DNA of 64,000 nucleotides from Camellia lanceoleosa (GCA_025200525.1 CM045770.1:131158200-131222199), one strand, 5' to 3'. Positions 34,132-47,260 are shown, counted from the stretch's first letter. The notes: generated by a model from the sequence alone, not told the origin. Translations and numbers: made by a program.

Positions 34132-34780
34132 TAGGGCTGAGCAAGGAATCCGTGAAATCCATAATCTGATCCAGTCCAGTCCAATCCGATAGGTTTGGAT
34201 TGATTTTTTGAATCCGTGGTTCCGTTGCGGATTGAAGAATTAAAAATCCGTAGTTCATGGATTGGTTCCAGATTGAACCCCACGGTTCCGGATTGGAACC
34301 GATCCGGACCGTATACAAATAGTCTATATTTTTATTATACATCCTCTCTCATAGTATCTTCTCTTATTCTATATAAAACCTAAACTCAAACCTAAACCTG
34401 TATAATATCTTCTTTTATTACTTTTGTTCGTTAGTTTTTAGTTTTAATTTATAATGGTCTAAATTTTTATGGTGAAACCAGTTTTCTTATGGTTGTTTAA
34501 ATTTTAGAATAGTATGTTGCTATTATAAAAAAACATGTTGCTATTGTGGAACTAATATAGCACTATGTTTATGTTTTTATGAAATTAAAATGTTATATAT
34601 AATTTTTTTATTATTTAATTATGTGAATCCGTGGTCCTAAACCGATCCAATCCGTATTTAAATGGATTGGTTCGGATTGGTTTCATGATTTAAACGGATT
34701 GGATTGGTTTCAATTTTTCAGGAACCGTAGATAACGGATTGGTACTGGTTTTACCCCAATCCGGACCATGCTCACCCCTA
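34132..34780. mobile_element. hAT-type MITE nested in the CACTA element
   Basis: Begins TAGGGCTGAGCA and ends TGCTCACCCCTA (imperfect inverted repeat). The 8-bp TSD ATCTCTAA is exact at 34124-34131 and 34781-34788. The interior is built of GGATTGGTTCGGATTGG-type repeats with no coding. Being nested, it is younger than the CACTA insertion. Confidence 0.9.
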
Positions 34781-35199
34781 ATCTCTAATATTTTTTACAT
34801 TTCAGTTGTGTGAAATGTTTTCTGTTTTTTTTTTTTTTTTTTGGCAGGAATGCAACTTATATGAACTCAGGAAAAATTGGGAAACTTTTCTCCAAAGTTG
34901 AAGAAGTTCAAAATTGATGCTTCGAAGTGTTGTGTATCAATCATATTTGTACTCTTTTTTTTTTATACATTTATTCTTTTCTTAGTATTTTAAATTTTGA
35001 GATGATGATGGAGTATGTGAATTTGGTTGTAATTTTTGTAATTTCAATTTTGATGTGTTTGGTTGAATATATATATATATATATATTTGAAACAGGATTT
35101 GAATATATTTTGGAGAATTTTAACTAGTAGCAAATAAAATATTATTGTTGAATGGTTAAAATTTCATTAGGTTGCATTCTTGCCACCAAAAAAAAAAAA

Positions 35200-35460
35200 A
35201 AAAAAAAGTGCTTTTAGTGGCGTTTTTGTAAAAACGTAGCAATAGGGTCTATATGATGTCATCTCACCGGAAGGAAACACCGACGGTGACTGTAGCATGA
35301 CGTTTCTAAAAATGTCGCAATAAGGTCTACAACGGCGTTTTTTAAACGTCGCAAACATATAACGACGGCTGTATCCACGACGTATAATGAAAACGTCACC
35401 ACAGGATTTAGCGGCGTTTTTCAGACATTTAGTGGCGTTTTTAAAACGCCACTAAAAACT
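35200..35460. repeat. CACTA subterminal repeat cluster (right end)
   Basis: Repeated GTGGCGTTTTT, AAAACGTCGC and TTAAAACGCCACTAAAA units, many paired as inverted copies. The left end shows a weaker set (AACGTTT, AAACGCTG) at 31195-31340. Confidence 0.75.
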
Positions 35461-35597
35461 GTATTTCCTGTAGTGAGTGGTTATTTCAAAACCCTTGAAT
35501 GGATCGGTTATGTTCGGACCCTAGGTGGTTTTGTGTGATAAGGTTGGAAGAGGATATGGGCAAGGTCCTTATTTTTACCGTCTCTTTTGAGGTACCA

Positions 35598-35970
35598 CTG
35601 CAAAAAATTTGAGTTTTAGCGGCGTTTAAACGCCGCTAAAAGCTTGAAAAACGCCATAAAAGTTTACAGCGACGTTTAATATTTTCGTCGCTGATACGGC
35701 CGCCGTAATAGCTTTGTAATGTTTGGAAAACGTCGCTGAAAATATTAGACGGCGATTTTTAAAACGCCGCAAAATATTTGACATCGGTCTCACCTTCCGT
35801 CACAAACTAACGTGTGATGTCACGATGACGTCATTTGGTGGCGTTTTTCAAAAAACGCCACTTCTTTTTTTTTACCTCCCTGTGCTGCAGCTTCAAGAAT
35901 ATGAACTAACGTGTGTGACGTCACGACGATGTCGTTTAATGGCGTTTTTCAAAAAATGCCACTTTTGTGT
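35598..35970. mobile_element. Start of a second CACTA-like element
   Basis: CACTGCAAAAAATTTGAGTT at 35598 is followed by AGCGGCGTTTAAACGCCGCT, TTTTTAAAACGCCGC and GGCGTTTTTCAAAAAACGCC, the same class of subterminal inverted motifs as in the first CACTA element. TGACGTCA-like ACGT cores also occur. No matching terminus was found before the Tat LTR at 42049, so the element may be truncated or may run past that insertion. Confidence 0.5.
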
Positions 35971-38270
35971 GTGTGTGTGGGGGGGGGGTGCTGCTACTGC
36001 TATAAGAATATGAAATAAAATACCATTTTTCCCCCCCTCTGTGCTACTGCTGTTGCAAGAATATGAAATAAAATACCAAACTTGGCATTCTCTGTGACTA
36101 TATATAGTTGTAAAAGAAATGTTGTTGTGCACTACAAAGTTCATACAACTTTGGAAACAGAGTATAAACCAAATAATTTAACTAATTGCACATTTCATGA
36201 GATTTTTACTACACAAAATATATTACATTGATCTTCCAAAGTATATCACATAATAAAGATATTAAAAAGCCTTTCTTGAATGACAAACTACAACTGTAAT
36301 TATCTACAAAACAGAGACAGTTTATTGCAGGAAACCGATATGAGTCCTTGTGATGTTGCAGAGAACTTGATACCAAAGACTGCTTCAAAAGAGACTTGAT
36401 TAAACGAACTGATTGAAGCTCTCAACAAAGCCAAGGAAAGTGCAAAGTTGAAAACTAAGAAAGAAGCAAAAAACAAAAAGTTATCATCAAAAGCAGCTAA
36501 AAAATACATACATAGATGCAGATGATTGGAAGGCAAAGGAAGGAAAAATAAAAGAAATAATGATGGTGGATGGTAGGATTGTATGTTTTTCTTGTTCCTT
36601 ACCTCTGAAAATAAGAAAGTATAAATGTTGTTTAACTAATGTAATGATGTAGCTCATAACCTAACACATTTATTAGGATGCATAATATCTACATGAGGGT
36701 TTTGAATAACTTTGAAAAATACAAGTAATGTCACCTGGTGACAACTACTGCTACATAATGAACTTAATTTAAGGAAAGATCATTCACAATGGATTTGGGT
36801 AAAACTTTGAAAAGTGAAAAAGAAAAGGAAAGGACAATGTGAATTAAATATAACCTCTCTTTTTTTCTTTTTCTTTTTTCTATTTCCCTTTCTTTTTGCA
36901 AATTTTTGCAAATCCTATCCAAATCCATGATCCAAAAACAACACAAGGTTTTTCCATCTTTCCTCTTACCCCATTCATTGGGTTATAGGTATTTTGACCA
37001 AAATATTTGTATTTTTTTATGAAATAATAGATTCAGACAAGCCTTCTAACAATAAAGCTCATGAGACCTTGCTGACATCTAAAATGACACAAGTAGAGGA
37101 TTCTTGGTCCACCAATGCAATTGAAGACACTGAGTACTAGAATTTGAGATCCATGATATATTATTTCCAAAACACTAAACACAATTTAAAAATAATAATA
37201 ATATTAAAAAGAAAAACATCAAATGTTATGACAACATGGTAGGTAATGCAATAATTGCAGTAGTCAAATCTTTGAGCAAATTAATACTATATCATAGAGT
37301 GCCTAAATCTTTTTTTTATCTCCAAAATATATATATATATATATAGTTCATCCAAAGCAATATATAGGCGAACCAAACTAATAAATTCCAATAAGGAAAC
37401 AAATATAAACTAAGAATAAAATCCTTAAAAAATTCAACTTCATTAATAAAATAAAATTCACAAATAAACTAAAATTAGGAATAGTTAAACCTTGAATTCA
37501 GTAGACTCCAACGGCCTTCTTTCATTGAGTTTGTCATATCTACTTCTTCTTCTTTTCTTTCTTTGATATGTGAACCTGCATTTGATAAGAACAAACAACA
37601 TGAATAAAATGTCATTGGATTGCACCCTAAGCTCCTTTATTTGTGTCTGCAATTGTTAATTAGTTAATTAGTCACCAATAAAATTTATATTAACAGAACT
37701 GATAAGAGAATCACGAAAACAATCACAAGCTACAGCCACTAGTAAAAAAAGTCAACAAAGCAAAAAAAGTAAGAAGTATAATGAAATATATCAAATAAAA
37801 TTGTTTTCCATTGATAATCATGCTGCAAAGTACATTCGTTTTCATACCATATCTCTTTTCTTTTTTTTCTTTTCTTTTTTTCACTACTAATCCAATAGAA
37901 ACATCTTCATTTTGACCCCTTAATTCTTTGAAAGGGACGGTTTTATAGAGTTCAACAAACCCTCCAATCTCCATTTTTCCATCAGACACTTTTCTAACAG
38001 GGGCTACATTTTAGTGCAGCTATTCAATCCTAAAGTTAGCTCAAGTGTGTTTTGGATACACCATACACACTATATGCTTGTTTCCATAAAATATTTCTAG
38101 TTTTCAACAGCCCATTGTGTGTATGCACACGAGCGAATGTGGGGTTCACACTCACTCTCTCTATTGGTGTGTGTTTAAAAGTATAAATGGATGTCTACTT
38201 TTTCTGATTCAAATATGGGCATCCAAACCTAGCTGCATTGCAGCGATTTTGATTGAGAGACCACCTAGAG

Positions 38271-38326
38271 TGGTTTAGTGATTAAATGCACTTGTTAACC
38301 TCACAACATCTTTTGGGTTTGACTAC
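38271..38326 (+). mobile_element. Possible degenerate SINE head
   Basis: TGGTTTAGTGATTAA (A-box-like) and, 30 bp later, GGGTTTGACTACC (B-box-like) have the order and spacing of a tRNA-derived plant SINE promoter. No poly-A end or TSD is assigned. Confidence 0.3.
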
Positions 38327-40537
38327 CCATTAGTGATTGAATTCATCTTTTGCGGTACAAGATTCACATTCAATCAACGTAAAAAATTTGAAATTATATA
38401 ACTCCTATATAGATAATATAACAATGGCAAACAAGCAATGCAAAAGATTGGAACTACACTAGAAACTCAAGTGTAAGGAAATGGCCTTACCAATTGAATC
38501 TCTTCTCAAAGCTATTAAATGAGCACAACTGCGAAAAAAACATTCAGTCATGGTTATTTCTACTAAAGTGAAGATTGAAGAAAATAGCTACATAAATGCA
38601 ATACAGAGATTTTAATCAATATGACATTCTCTATCATGAGAGGAATTTGTATCTGTAAACAAAGAAAAACAGATTCTATACATATGTTTATACAATGTTT
38701 TGGATACAATGTTTAAACTCTAAAGAAGTAGCTCTTATGTTTATACAATGTTTTGGATAATTACTTTCTCAACAACTAAATCTCAATATGACACATCATT
38801 CCAACTTTTGTTTGAAAAGCAATTAAGATGGGTAGAAGTCAAAGAAACGGTTCGTTCTTTCAGTGGAACAACCACAATAAGCCACGAGAGAGAGAGAGAG
38901 AGAGAGAGATGCTAGAACAATGACCAAAGAAATCATACAGGAACAAAAAATAAGAATTGACTCTTTTTTTATTTTTTCTGCAATAAATAAGACAAACTTA
39001 CAAAAACAACAAGATTATTGCTACCTGATAGTATGTAACATATCAACTTCATCACTCAATGTCCTTTGTTAGTTCATATAGACAATTTCCTAATATGCAT
39101 AAACCATACACAAATTATATCTCTGTTTCCCACTAATGAGGGAAAGGTTCTCAAAAGTTCCTGAATATTAATTTATTTTCATTTTCAAACTGCGTTTGAT
39201 CTAATTTTCAAAGGGTAATCACCAATGTGATTATTTGAGCACAATTAGCATGACATTTATTTGTTTTTATCACTGGAAGAAAGAATTGAAAGGATTCAAA
39301 ATACGATCCATCTCAGGATAGCAGAACCACCATATAAAAAACCCACAATTAGTACATGACAACATTAATGTGATAAATAGGTTATACAGAAGCAACAAGC
39401 TGAGCTTCAGACAACCTGTCATCTAAACTTCGCTCGATATCAAGCAATAATTACAACCTAAAAATTTGTGAGAAATTTCCTATTACATTTATGTGCAATT
39501 TCTATTTTATGTGCCATACCACAGACCCTATGAATAAATAAATAAAATGATTTGGTTATCAATCCTAGTTAATGCCACATGGATGTGTTTCATACATTTT
39601 CTTCTCAAATTCTAGGCAAAAAGAACACAACTGAATTCTGGTTTGCATTCATATTTGTATCTTACACCCTTTGACAAGCAAAGGGACTGTGTCTGTGCGC
39701 TTTTACCATTTTTTGTTCTTCTTGTTTGCCTGGTCTTTTTCATTTTTTGGTTATGTATCAATACTTCATCACCATCATGCTACAATAACCGGGTCTATAT
39801 ATCCAGGTAAACATGAAGCAAAGCAATACAAAAGAAAATTTCATTCTTCTATGTTTAACACTCCTACTGGCAATGCATTTTGACTTTAGTGCATATCTAG
39901 TTTTAAAATGGTAGTGTGCATGCTCCCACCCTTGTGATGTTGCGTCCAAAAGGTTCACAACTTGTTCATGTAACATAAAGTCAAACTTAAGTAACTAACC
40001 TATATGTAACTTTACTTAACTGAACTGTGCTATAGGCAACCATCTACATCCAAATATTGTCAAAGTTCAATTATATTCTTTTGGTTTTAATACAATATAA
40101 TATGCAATTGATGCCAAAATTTAGTCTCAAATGAAGTAACTTAGCTAAATGTAACCTCACTACAACCATATGCACTATGCATGGTCGTCTACATCAAAAT
40201 ACTATACAAGCAATGCCAAATTTGAGCCAATATGAAATCAACACAAAAGCCGAAGAAGAAAGTTTTATCTCAAAAAAACCTTATTACACCATAAGCAGGG
40301 ACAATAAAGGTTGAATGAAAAAATCAAAAGGATAAGGATGAAAATAACTCTTATACTAGTACTTCAGTCCCATATTTCATCCAGCAAATTAAAAACCTTT
40401 ATTACCAAAAGTCAATAGATCAATCCACTTTCTTTCATCATATGACAAAACTCATTTGGACCTGATATGCCATTCTTTTGCAACGACTCTCTTCCTGTTT
40501 CAGCAAGGTTGTAACAAAATAATGGAGGAAAACTTAC

Positions 40538-40649
40538 TTTGATGGCAGAAAACATTGAAGGAACTTGTCATATCTCCCCACAAAAGGATGCAGTAGTTTT
40601 TCTTTATGTCCTCATCTTTGATGTGTTCCCATGGCTCACGTTGGAGGAC
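40538..40649 (-). other. Putative single exon, minus strand
   Basis: On the minus strand the block is bounded by TTATTCAG at its 5' side and GTAAGTTTTCC at its 3' side, good splice-site matches. One frame is open throughout and reads VLQREPWEHIKDEDIKKNY. I do not recognise the protein, and no neighbouring exons could be joined with confidence. Confidence 0.35.
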
Positions 40650-41617
40650 CTGAATAAGAGGGTGGTGTAAGATTAGAGACATCAAAATGGAATGACAAAT
40701 TTTTCAGGACAACAATTCTATAAAGGCAACAAAAATGTAAGCCTCATCCCAATAGACTGTCAATCAGCTTACAATGATCCAAAAATACATAACATAGAGT
40801 GGGCCTTTCATTTGTTTTTTGTGTTTTTTTTTTTTTTTTTTTGTGTTTTTTTTGTCATTTCATTCTTTCTGCATATAAACTAAAAAGGTCTATGGAGATC
40901 AACCCAATTAAAACCATATTTGAGGTTTTCCAAAGAACTGTTGTCCTTTTATCTAATTTTTTAAGTAATACTCCACCTCCTTGGAACATGAATAAATATA
41001 AATAGATTCCCCATCATTAATTTCTCTTTACGAGCATGCAGTTGCTAGGTTTCTACGCTAGCTATGTCAGGTTGAAGGAAAAGTGCATTGAGTCATTATC
41101 TCACCTCAATTCTAAATTTCTGAATATGACACAGTTTCTTGAATTCCAAAGGGTCCACACTATAGCAAAGAAGATGGTCTCCCAAATTGCAGTAACCTTA
41201 AAAAATTCCAGGGATTTCCCCTTTCCAAATTAAACAATCCTCAGATCCCCTCGAGATAGAGCTCATACTCAGACTCTGCAGAAGATTATTCAACACCTCT
41301 TGTTCCCACTGAAAGAGATTTATCGTAAAATCCAGTTTCCAACCACTACCATTTGGCAATGAGAAAGTAGAGAATGAAAAATATACCTGAAAACACTAGC
41401 AGTCTCAACAAGTTAAAAACCAAAATAAATTTTAAAAAAAAAACACAAACACAAACACTCTAAATAACAAAATGAAAGATGATAATCCAATATTTTCTAG
41501 TTTTTGTGCGTGTGTGGAAATGAAGCTAGTGCATATAAATGTGTGTATATATAGGTAAGTAGAAAACATAGATAGATTCAAATAGAGAAGTAGGTGAAGG
41601 TGAATTGAGATGAATCA

Positions 41618-41728
<111 letters not shown>

Positions 41729-44700
41729 TTAGCCTCAAGATTGATGAAGAACAGAGATCGTTGTGATTGATGAAGAACAGTTAGAGCAAACTGCTGCGGT
41801 TGAGTTCTGTGTGTTTGAGCTTCAAATTGAGGGTTGTTTGAGCTTCAATCAACATTGATGAAGAACATACAACGCAAAATCTGCAATCGAGCGAGTGAGA
41901 GAGAGTCTATGTTTGAGCTTCAAATCGAGTGCTTTGGAAAAGAGAGAGAGATAGAGAGAGAGAGAGAGCCTGTGTGTTTGAGCTTCAACTCGGGGTTGTG
42001 GAAGAGGCAGAGAAAGTGAGAAACGAAGTCTAAGAGTCTAAGACGGTGTGTAGACGCGCCCGAGGGCTTCACTCTACAGTTCAAGGACTCGATTTGTGTC
42101 GCGTTTCTAAATCTGAACCAAAGAGTCCAAATCCGGCAAATCGTTTGAGAAAACAGATTTTTTTGAAAAGTAGTGCCAAACATGGACTTTGCTTGCGGAC
42201 ATGAGTCGCCACCTAAATATTTCATTTTTGGGAAATTTAGGAAACCCTGACTCGGTGCCGAAGGCCACATGTCCGTCATCACCAAAGTGGTCTTGGCTCG
42301 GGAGCTTGGGTACGATCGGGGAAGGTCAGCTATGAGCACCCCCTTTCGCCCGGTCCGAAGACCGGCCTCTACTAACCGTGATATCTAATTTTGAAAACTT
42401 TATGCGTTCTTATTCCGATTATTAACCTAGAATTACTATGTGATGCGCACAACACAAAAGTATAGACTAGATCGCCTAAATTGGAAATAAACATTGCATA
42501 TCCGTTTTGTCTCGAAAAATGTGTTGTTTTCTTTTGCTACTCGCAAGTAGGCTAAAATGCGGATTTCAATGAATTGTTCCAACTCGGGCAATCCAACCTC
42601 CACCCACAGGCATTCAAACAGTTTATCATGTAAGCACTTAGCCGCATTGCAAGCATACTGTCATGGTAAACACTTACACGCGTGCGATATGCTAAAGCAA
42701 TAAAAACTTACATCATACTCCGTGCCAAAACAGTAAACTAGTTAGCAAACATGCATGACCTAGTTTATGTTAAGTGACTAATACGCATACAGGGATGTAA
42801 TCTAGACAGGCTCGGCTAACCCTAAGCATGGCACATGAGATGCAACAACTATCACGTATTCAATTTGGAATTGAAAGTACGATGCCGTTTGCATGATGTG
42901 CCGAGCCCGATGTATGTAAACAAATGCATGAATGCACGCATGCATTGCATAAGGTATGCTAAAATAAGTATGCCCTAATCTACCACTGTAAGCAGGTAAA
43001 TAAAAGGGAAGAAAGAAGTGGGGGTTGGAAGACATACACCCACTCACACACACTTATTACATTTTTGCCCTCGCTCGGAGGAACCAAAATAATAATACAG
43101 AACCGAATAAATGAATAAATAAATTATTACAAATTCTAATTACTAAAATTAAAGCAAATAAATAAATAAATGCAATGGGGCCTCAGCCCTGCCTTGGGAT
43201 GTGCGAATGATGGATGCTTGATCCGATTTGCCCGGAAAACCCGTGCCATGCCACTGCTGGTTCTGTTTTCACTGCCCTGCCTCACCAAAAATTCCCAAAA
43301 TTTCAGGATTCCTCCCAAGTGATCTGAAATACTCCACCGGCTGGGGTAAGAGCTCATCGGCTTCTTTTATTAATCATCGGCTGCTTGTGGTGGTTTATCG
43401 GCATAAAACAGTGCCGATCGGCACAATAAACTACCGGCCGGCAGAAAGTCCCTGCAGCAGACAGATTGACAGCAGCAGCAAGACAGCAATGCATGGCATG
43501 GATTTTGGGCATATGTAAGCATGGTCATGACCTCCTATCATGCTTTGGGACTCAAGGAGGTAAGACTCTTGGTTCTCGGGCCATCAATTGTGCACTTGAT
43601 GCATGATAGCCCTAAGAACTAAGATTGCATTTTGATGTAAATGCATGCAACACAAACATGAGACCAAGACCTTATCATGCTTAGGTCAAAGGCCTTGATG
43701 ACCAAGAATTGAGGTGAGTTACACCACTTAAAGTGTGAACTCCTCTCAATCCTATGCTTGGCTTGACAATCCCCAAGCCAAACCATGGAATGCATGAATG
43801 CAACAAGGCTCAAATGCAATGCAACTTACCATGTTAAGCATGCAAAGAGCTAAAGTATGCAAGGCACAAATGTCATGCAACATGGACCAATTAAGGATGG
43901 AACTAGCATACACTCAAGGCTTCATTGATCAAACATGCAACAACCGAGATACAAACATGCAATAATGGACTTAAGCCCTAGAGGGCAACCCTCAAACTCC
44001 CTAAAACAAAGGGCAAATCATGCCTCAAAACAAGGGTAAGATGCCACGCAAGCATGCAAGCTAAAAGGCATAAGGCTAAGGCATAAAGTGGGACATTGAA
44101 CCACCACTTAACAAGACTAAACATGGCACATGTTAGGCAACCAAAACAGGTTTTTATCATGCAAAAAGGCACCCAAATCCCTCATGTGGCAGCCCCAAAA
44201 AAAAAAGTCCCAAAAGCATGAATGCACACAATGCGCATTTTCAAGCATAAAGGACACACCTTTAAAGCATGAAGAGAGATAACAAACCTAGACATGTGAG
44301 CATGGATTAAGGTCTGAAATAGCATGCCAAATGATCCCAAATCCTCTAAATAGGCTAACCCAAGTATACATATGGACTATATGCTTGAGGCCAACAAACC
44401 ATCATGCAAAGTAACCATACTAATCATGCCAAATATGATCAAAACAGTGGCTCACAGCCCTAGAACATGGCAAATCAAGGCTAAATGCTCCACCATGCTA
44501 AGCCAAAACATGGGGATATAGGGGGGCTAAACATATGGCACAATTCTAGGCCAAATGAGGCATTACAAAGCAAGTGTAAGAAGCATGCTAAGGGCCATTA
44601 AACCCATATTAGACAGAGGTCAAACATGACTTAAAACACTCAAGAAAGCTCTGAAATGAGGCCAAATGAAAGCAATCATGCATACTAGAGCTTCATACAA

Positions 44701-45592
44701 GCAAGGCCTACAAGCCAAAATGCAAGACAACTAAAAGAAGCATGCCAAAAGGGGCCAAAACAGTGGCTCACAGCCCCTATACACAACAATGTGATGCTCT
44801 TATCTTCATGGAACTAAGTTAAAACATGCAAGAATCATGGCCCCCAAAGCATGGCATATTTCAAGCATCAAGGAACATTACAAAGCAAGCATGAGATATA
44901 TGTTAAAGGGTATAAATCTAACCTAAAACAGAGATCAAACATGACCTAAAGCACTCAAGAAATATCTTAAATGAAGCTAAATGCAAGCATGCACACATGC
45001 TACCCTTTAGGCCAAGAACAAATGCAAACAAAGGGCCAAGGGGAGAGGGGTGTCCCTCCCCTATTTGAGACTTAAAAACACCTCCCTCACCACTGAAAAA
45101 CCACTGGTTTTCAGTGGTGGGAAGGCCAAGAACACCAAGCAAAGGAGGTCCTAAGCAAAGGCACTAAAAATGGCCAAACAAAGCCTAATAGGATGGACCT
45201 TTGCTCAAACCACAAAATGACCTTAATGAAGGTTCAAGAACAAGTAAAAACAAGACTTTTTTATCTTAAACACAAACTCAAAAACACAAAGCAAAGAGGG
45301 GAGAAAGAGGTTGCAAGAATGGGGAATATAAAGTAAAGTGTTTACCCTTGAAGATCCCTTGAAGAACAAAGGTTCCAGCCACTCTCTAGTGATCAAAACC
45401 AGTCCAAGATCACACAAAACAAACCTCCAAGCCTCTCAATCTCGAGCTAAGGTGTAAAGGTGTGTGTAAAGGAGCAAAAGTGAGGTAAAACTACACTTTT
45501 TGGCCTAAAATCACACACACAAGAGGAGGGAGATGGAGATATAGATATATGACAGAGATATATGTATATGAGCTCTGGTTTTTGTCTCAAAA

Positions 45593-45637
45593 AAAACCCT
45601 AACCCTGATCCAAGAGGAGAAGCCTTGCTTATATAAG
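45593..45637 (-). promoter_or_regulatory. Predicted Tat LTR core promoter: TATA box and telo-box
   Basis: On the minus strand CTTATATAAGCAAGG (TATA, 45629-45637) is followed 23 bp later by AGGGTTAGGGTTTTTT (45606-45593), which is the plant telo-box (AAACCCTAA) at about the expected transcription start. Telo-boxes are known near the starts of plant ribosomal-protein genes. The same layout is in the right LTR. Confidence 0.55.
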
Positions 45638-45788
45638 CAAGCAAAGCTTACAACCTAAGCCAACTAAAGGCTCATCCCTCCATACACGTGTATGGAGGGG
45701 AGCAAAAGGCTGGACAGCTGTGAGAAAATATCTCAAAAAGCAGCTGAACAGTGGTCGGCTGGGCAAAATGGTCATTTATCCAAAAAGA

Positions 45789-45880
45789 GTGCCGACCGGC
45801 ACAAAATAGTGCCGACCGGCACAATATAGTGCCGGTGGCAACACCAGCCAGCCGGTGGCCTCTAGCCACAGCCGGTGGTA
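45789..45880. promoter_or_regulatory. GCCGACCGGC palindrome cluster, left Tat LTR
   Basis: GTGCCGACCGGCAC occurs twice, 20 bp apart, followed by GTGCCGGTGGC, GCCGGTGGCC and GCCGGTGG. Each full copy contains GCCGAC, the DRE/CRT core bound by DREB/CBF factors. The cluster lies about 150-250 bp upstream of the TATA box in element sense. The right LTR has it at 62272-62363. Confidence 0.6.
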
Positions 45881-46098
45881 TGTGGGGATGCCTCACAAAG
45901 CATTCCCTGCCCCTTCAAGGCAAAGCACAAGTGTTTGGGGCAAAACCAGGCACAAATGGTCGAGTTCGGAGGTCCTGAGGCAGGGCGCGCGCAGCCGAGA
46001 ACTCCGGGAACTCCAAACGAACACAATCATGGATAATCACCGAGTGTTCCAACGGTGACGTCCAAGTCTTGAGGACGGCCAAAAATGGGGTGTCTACA

Positions 46099-46113
46099 GT
46101 TGCCCCTCTTTGA
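46099..46113 (-). other. Polypurine tract of the Tat element
   Basis: The minus strand reads TCAAAGAGGGGCAAC directly before TGTAGACACC, the LTR start. This AGAGGGGCAAC form is the usual PPT of Tat-type elements. Confidence 0.8.
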
Positions 46114-46554
46114 CAGAACTCGGAAGTCATAAGAATGACGGGAGTGAATGTCAAAGCCCGTGAGACGACCCATTTTGACAAGGTCAAGACTTAGACAAAC
46201 ATGCAAAACAAGTAAGATATTACCGAGGGCAGGGGCAAAATGCAAGACAATGCACGAAGCCGGGCATAACTTATGATCATGCAAAGGAAGCTGTAATGAA
46301 GCACACATGCAACAGTTATAAGCTAGCATACTCCAAACTACACTACAATGCAGAAAGGGTGTAAGAGAATTATGCAATTCTCACGGCGTCTCACGCGGAG
46401 GATACAATACCTGCGCGGCTCGTCCGGTTGCGCCGGCCTCAAATGAGCCGTACATGCAATATCGTGCCTGCAAAGAAAGTAAACTTAACAGGTACAACGC
46501 TGTTAGCAACAATGCAAATTACACAATTGAAAGTACGTGACGCACGCAATGCGC

Positions 46555-47260
46555 ATAGGCAGTTGTAATTGAACGCATATGAGTAAAGCAGAGCACGCAT
46601 ACAATGCAATGTGTATAGTAGGGACTTGAACACATATCAGTAAAGCAAAGGACGCATACAATGCAATGTGTATAGAAAAAGGGAATTTGAACACATGTTA
46701 GTAAAGCAAAGCACGCATACAATGCAATGTGTATAGAAAAAGGAACTTGAACACATGTAAGTAAAGCAATGCACGCATACAATGCAATGTGTATAGAGAA
46801 AATTTGAACACATATCAGTAAAGCAATGCACGCATACAATGCAATGTGTATAGAGAAAATTGAACACATATCAGTAAAGCAATGCACGCATACAATGCAA
46901 TGTGTATAGAGAAAATTGAACACATATCAGTAAAGCAATGCACGCATACAATGCAATGTGTATAGAGAAAATTGAACACATATCAGTAAAGCAATGCAAG
47001 CATACAATGCAATGTGTATAGAGAAAATTGAACACATATCAGTAAAGCAATGCACGCATACAATGCAATGTGTATAGAGAAAATTGAACACATATCAGTA
47101 AAGCAATGCACGAATACAATGCAATGTGTATAGAGAAAATTGAACACATATAAGTAAAGCAATGCACGCATACAATGCAATGTGTATGAAAAAGAACTTG
47201 AACACATATCAGTAAAGCAAAGCACGCATACAATGCAATGTGTATAGAGGAAATTGAAAT
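46555..47260. repeat. Tandem repeat of 56-60 bp, 12 units
   Basis: The unit core is AACACATATCAGTAAAGCAA followed by TGCACGCATACAATGCAATG and TGTATAGAG. Twelve GTGTAT-containing units are visible, the outer ones more diverged. It lies between the PPT and the antisense ORF. The ORFs here reading repeated YTHCIVCV / HIALYAC are artefacts of the array. Confidence 0.92.

Larger units (their letters stand above)
31175..35475. mobile_element. Non-autonomous CACTA element, TSD AGT
   Basis: Begins CACTACAAGAAAATAG and ends CTGTATTTCCTGTAGTG, whose reverse complement is CACTACAGGAAATACAG. The 3-bp TSD AGT lies at 31172-31174 and 35476-35478. Subterminal regions are full of GGCGTTTTTAAAACGCC-type inverted motifs (35200-35460), the binding-site clusters normal for CACTA. 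There is no TNP2-like transposase. The interior carries a spliced gene fragment (31380-32948) and a nested hAT-type element (34132-34780). Confidence 0.88.
42049..46098 (-). repeat. Tat LTR, left copy (3' LTR in element sense)
   Basis: 4050 bp. It contains many CATGCA motifs (43200-45000), two GTGCCGACCGGCAC palindromes (45789-45802, 45809-45822), a TATA box (45629-45637) and a telo-box at about 45593-45606. ORFs in it are not supported. It differs from the right copy mainly in two patches, 42150-42360 and 43428-43495. Confidence 0.93.

Noticed and set aside
45593..45606. Telomere repeat (AAACCCTAACCCTG)
   Set aside because: Only about two repeats, inside both LTRs at a promoter start. Treated as a telo-box, not a telomere remnant.
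42802..45896. Several 60-90-codon ORFs in the Tat LTR (and the copies at 59296-62790)
   Set aside because: They lie in LTR sequence, have no family features, and appear in both copies because the LTRs are duplicates.
46555..47260. CRISPR-like appearance of the tandem repeat
   Set aside because: Units are head-to-tail with no unique spacers, and this is plant nuclear DNA.
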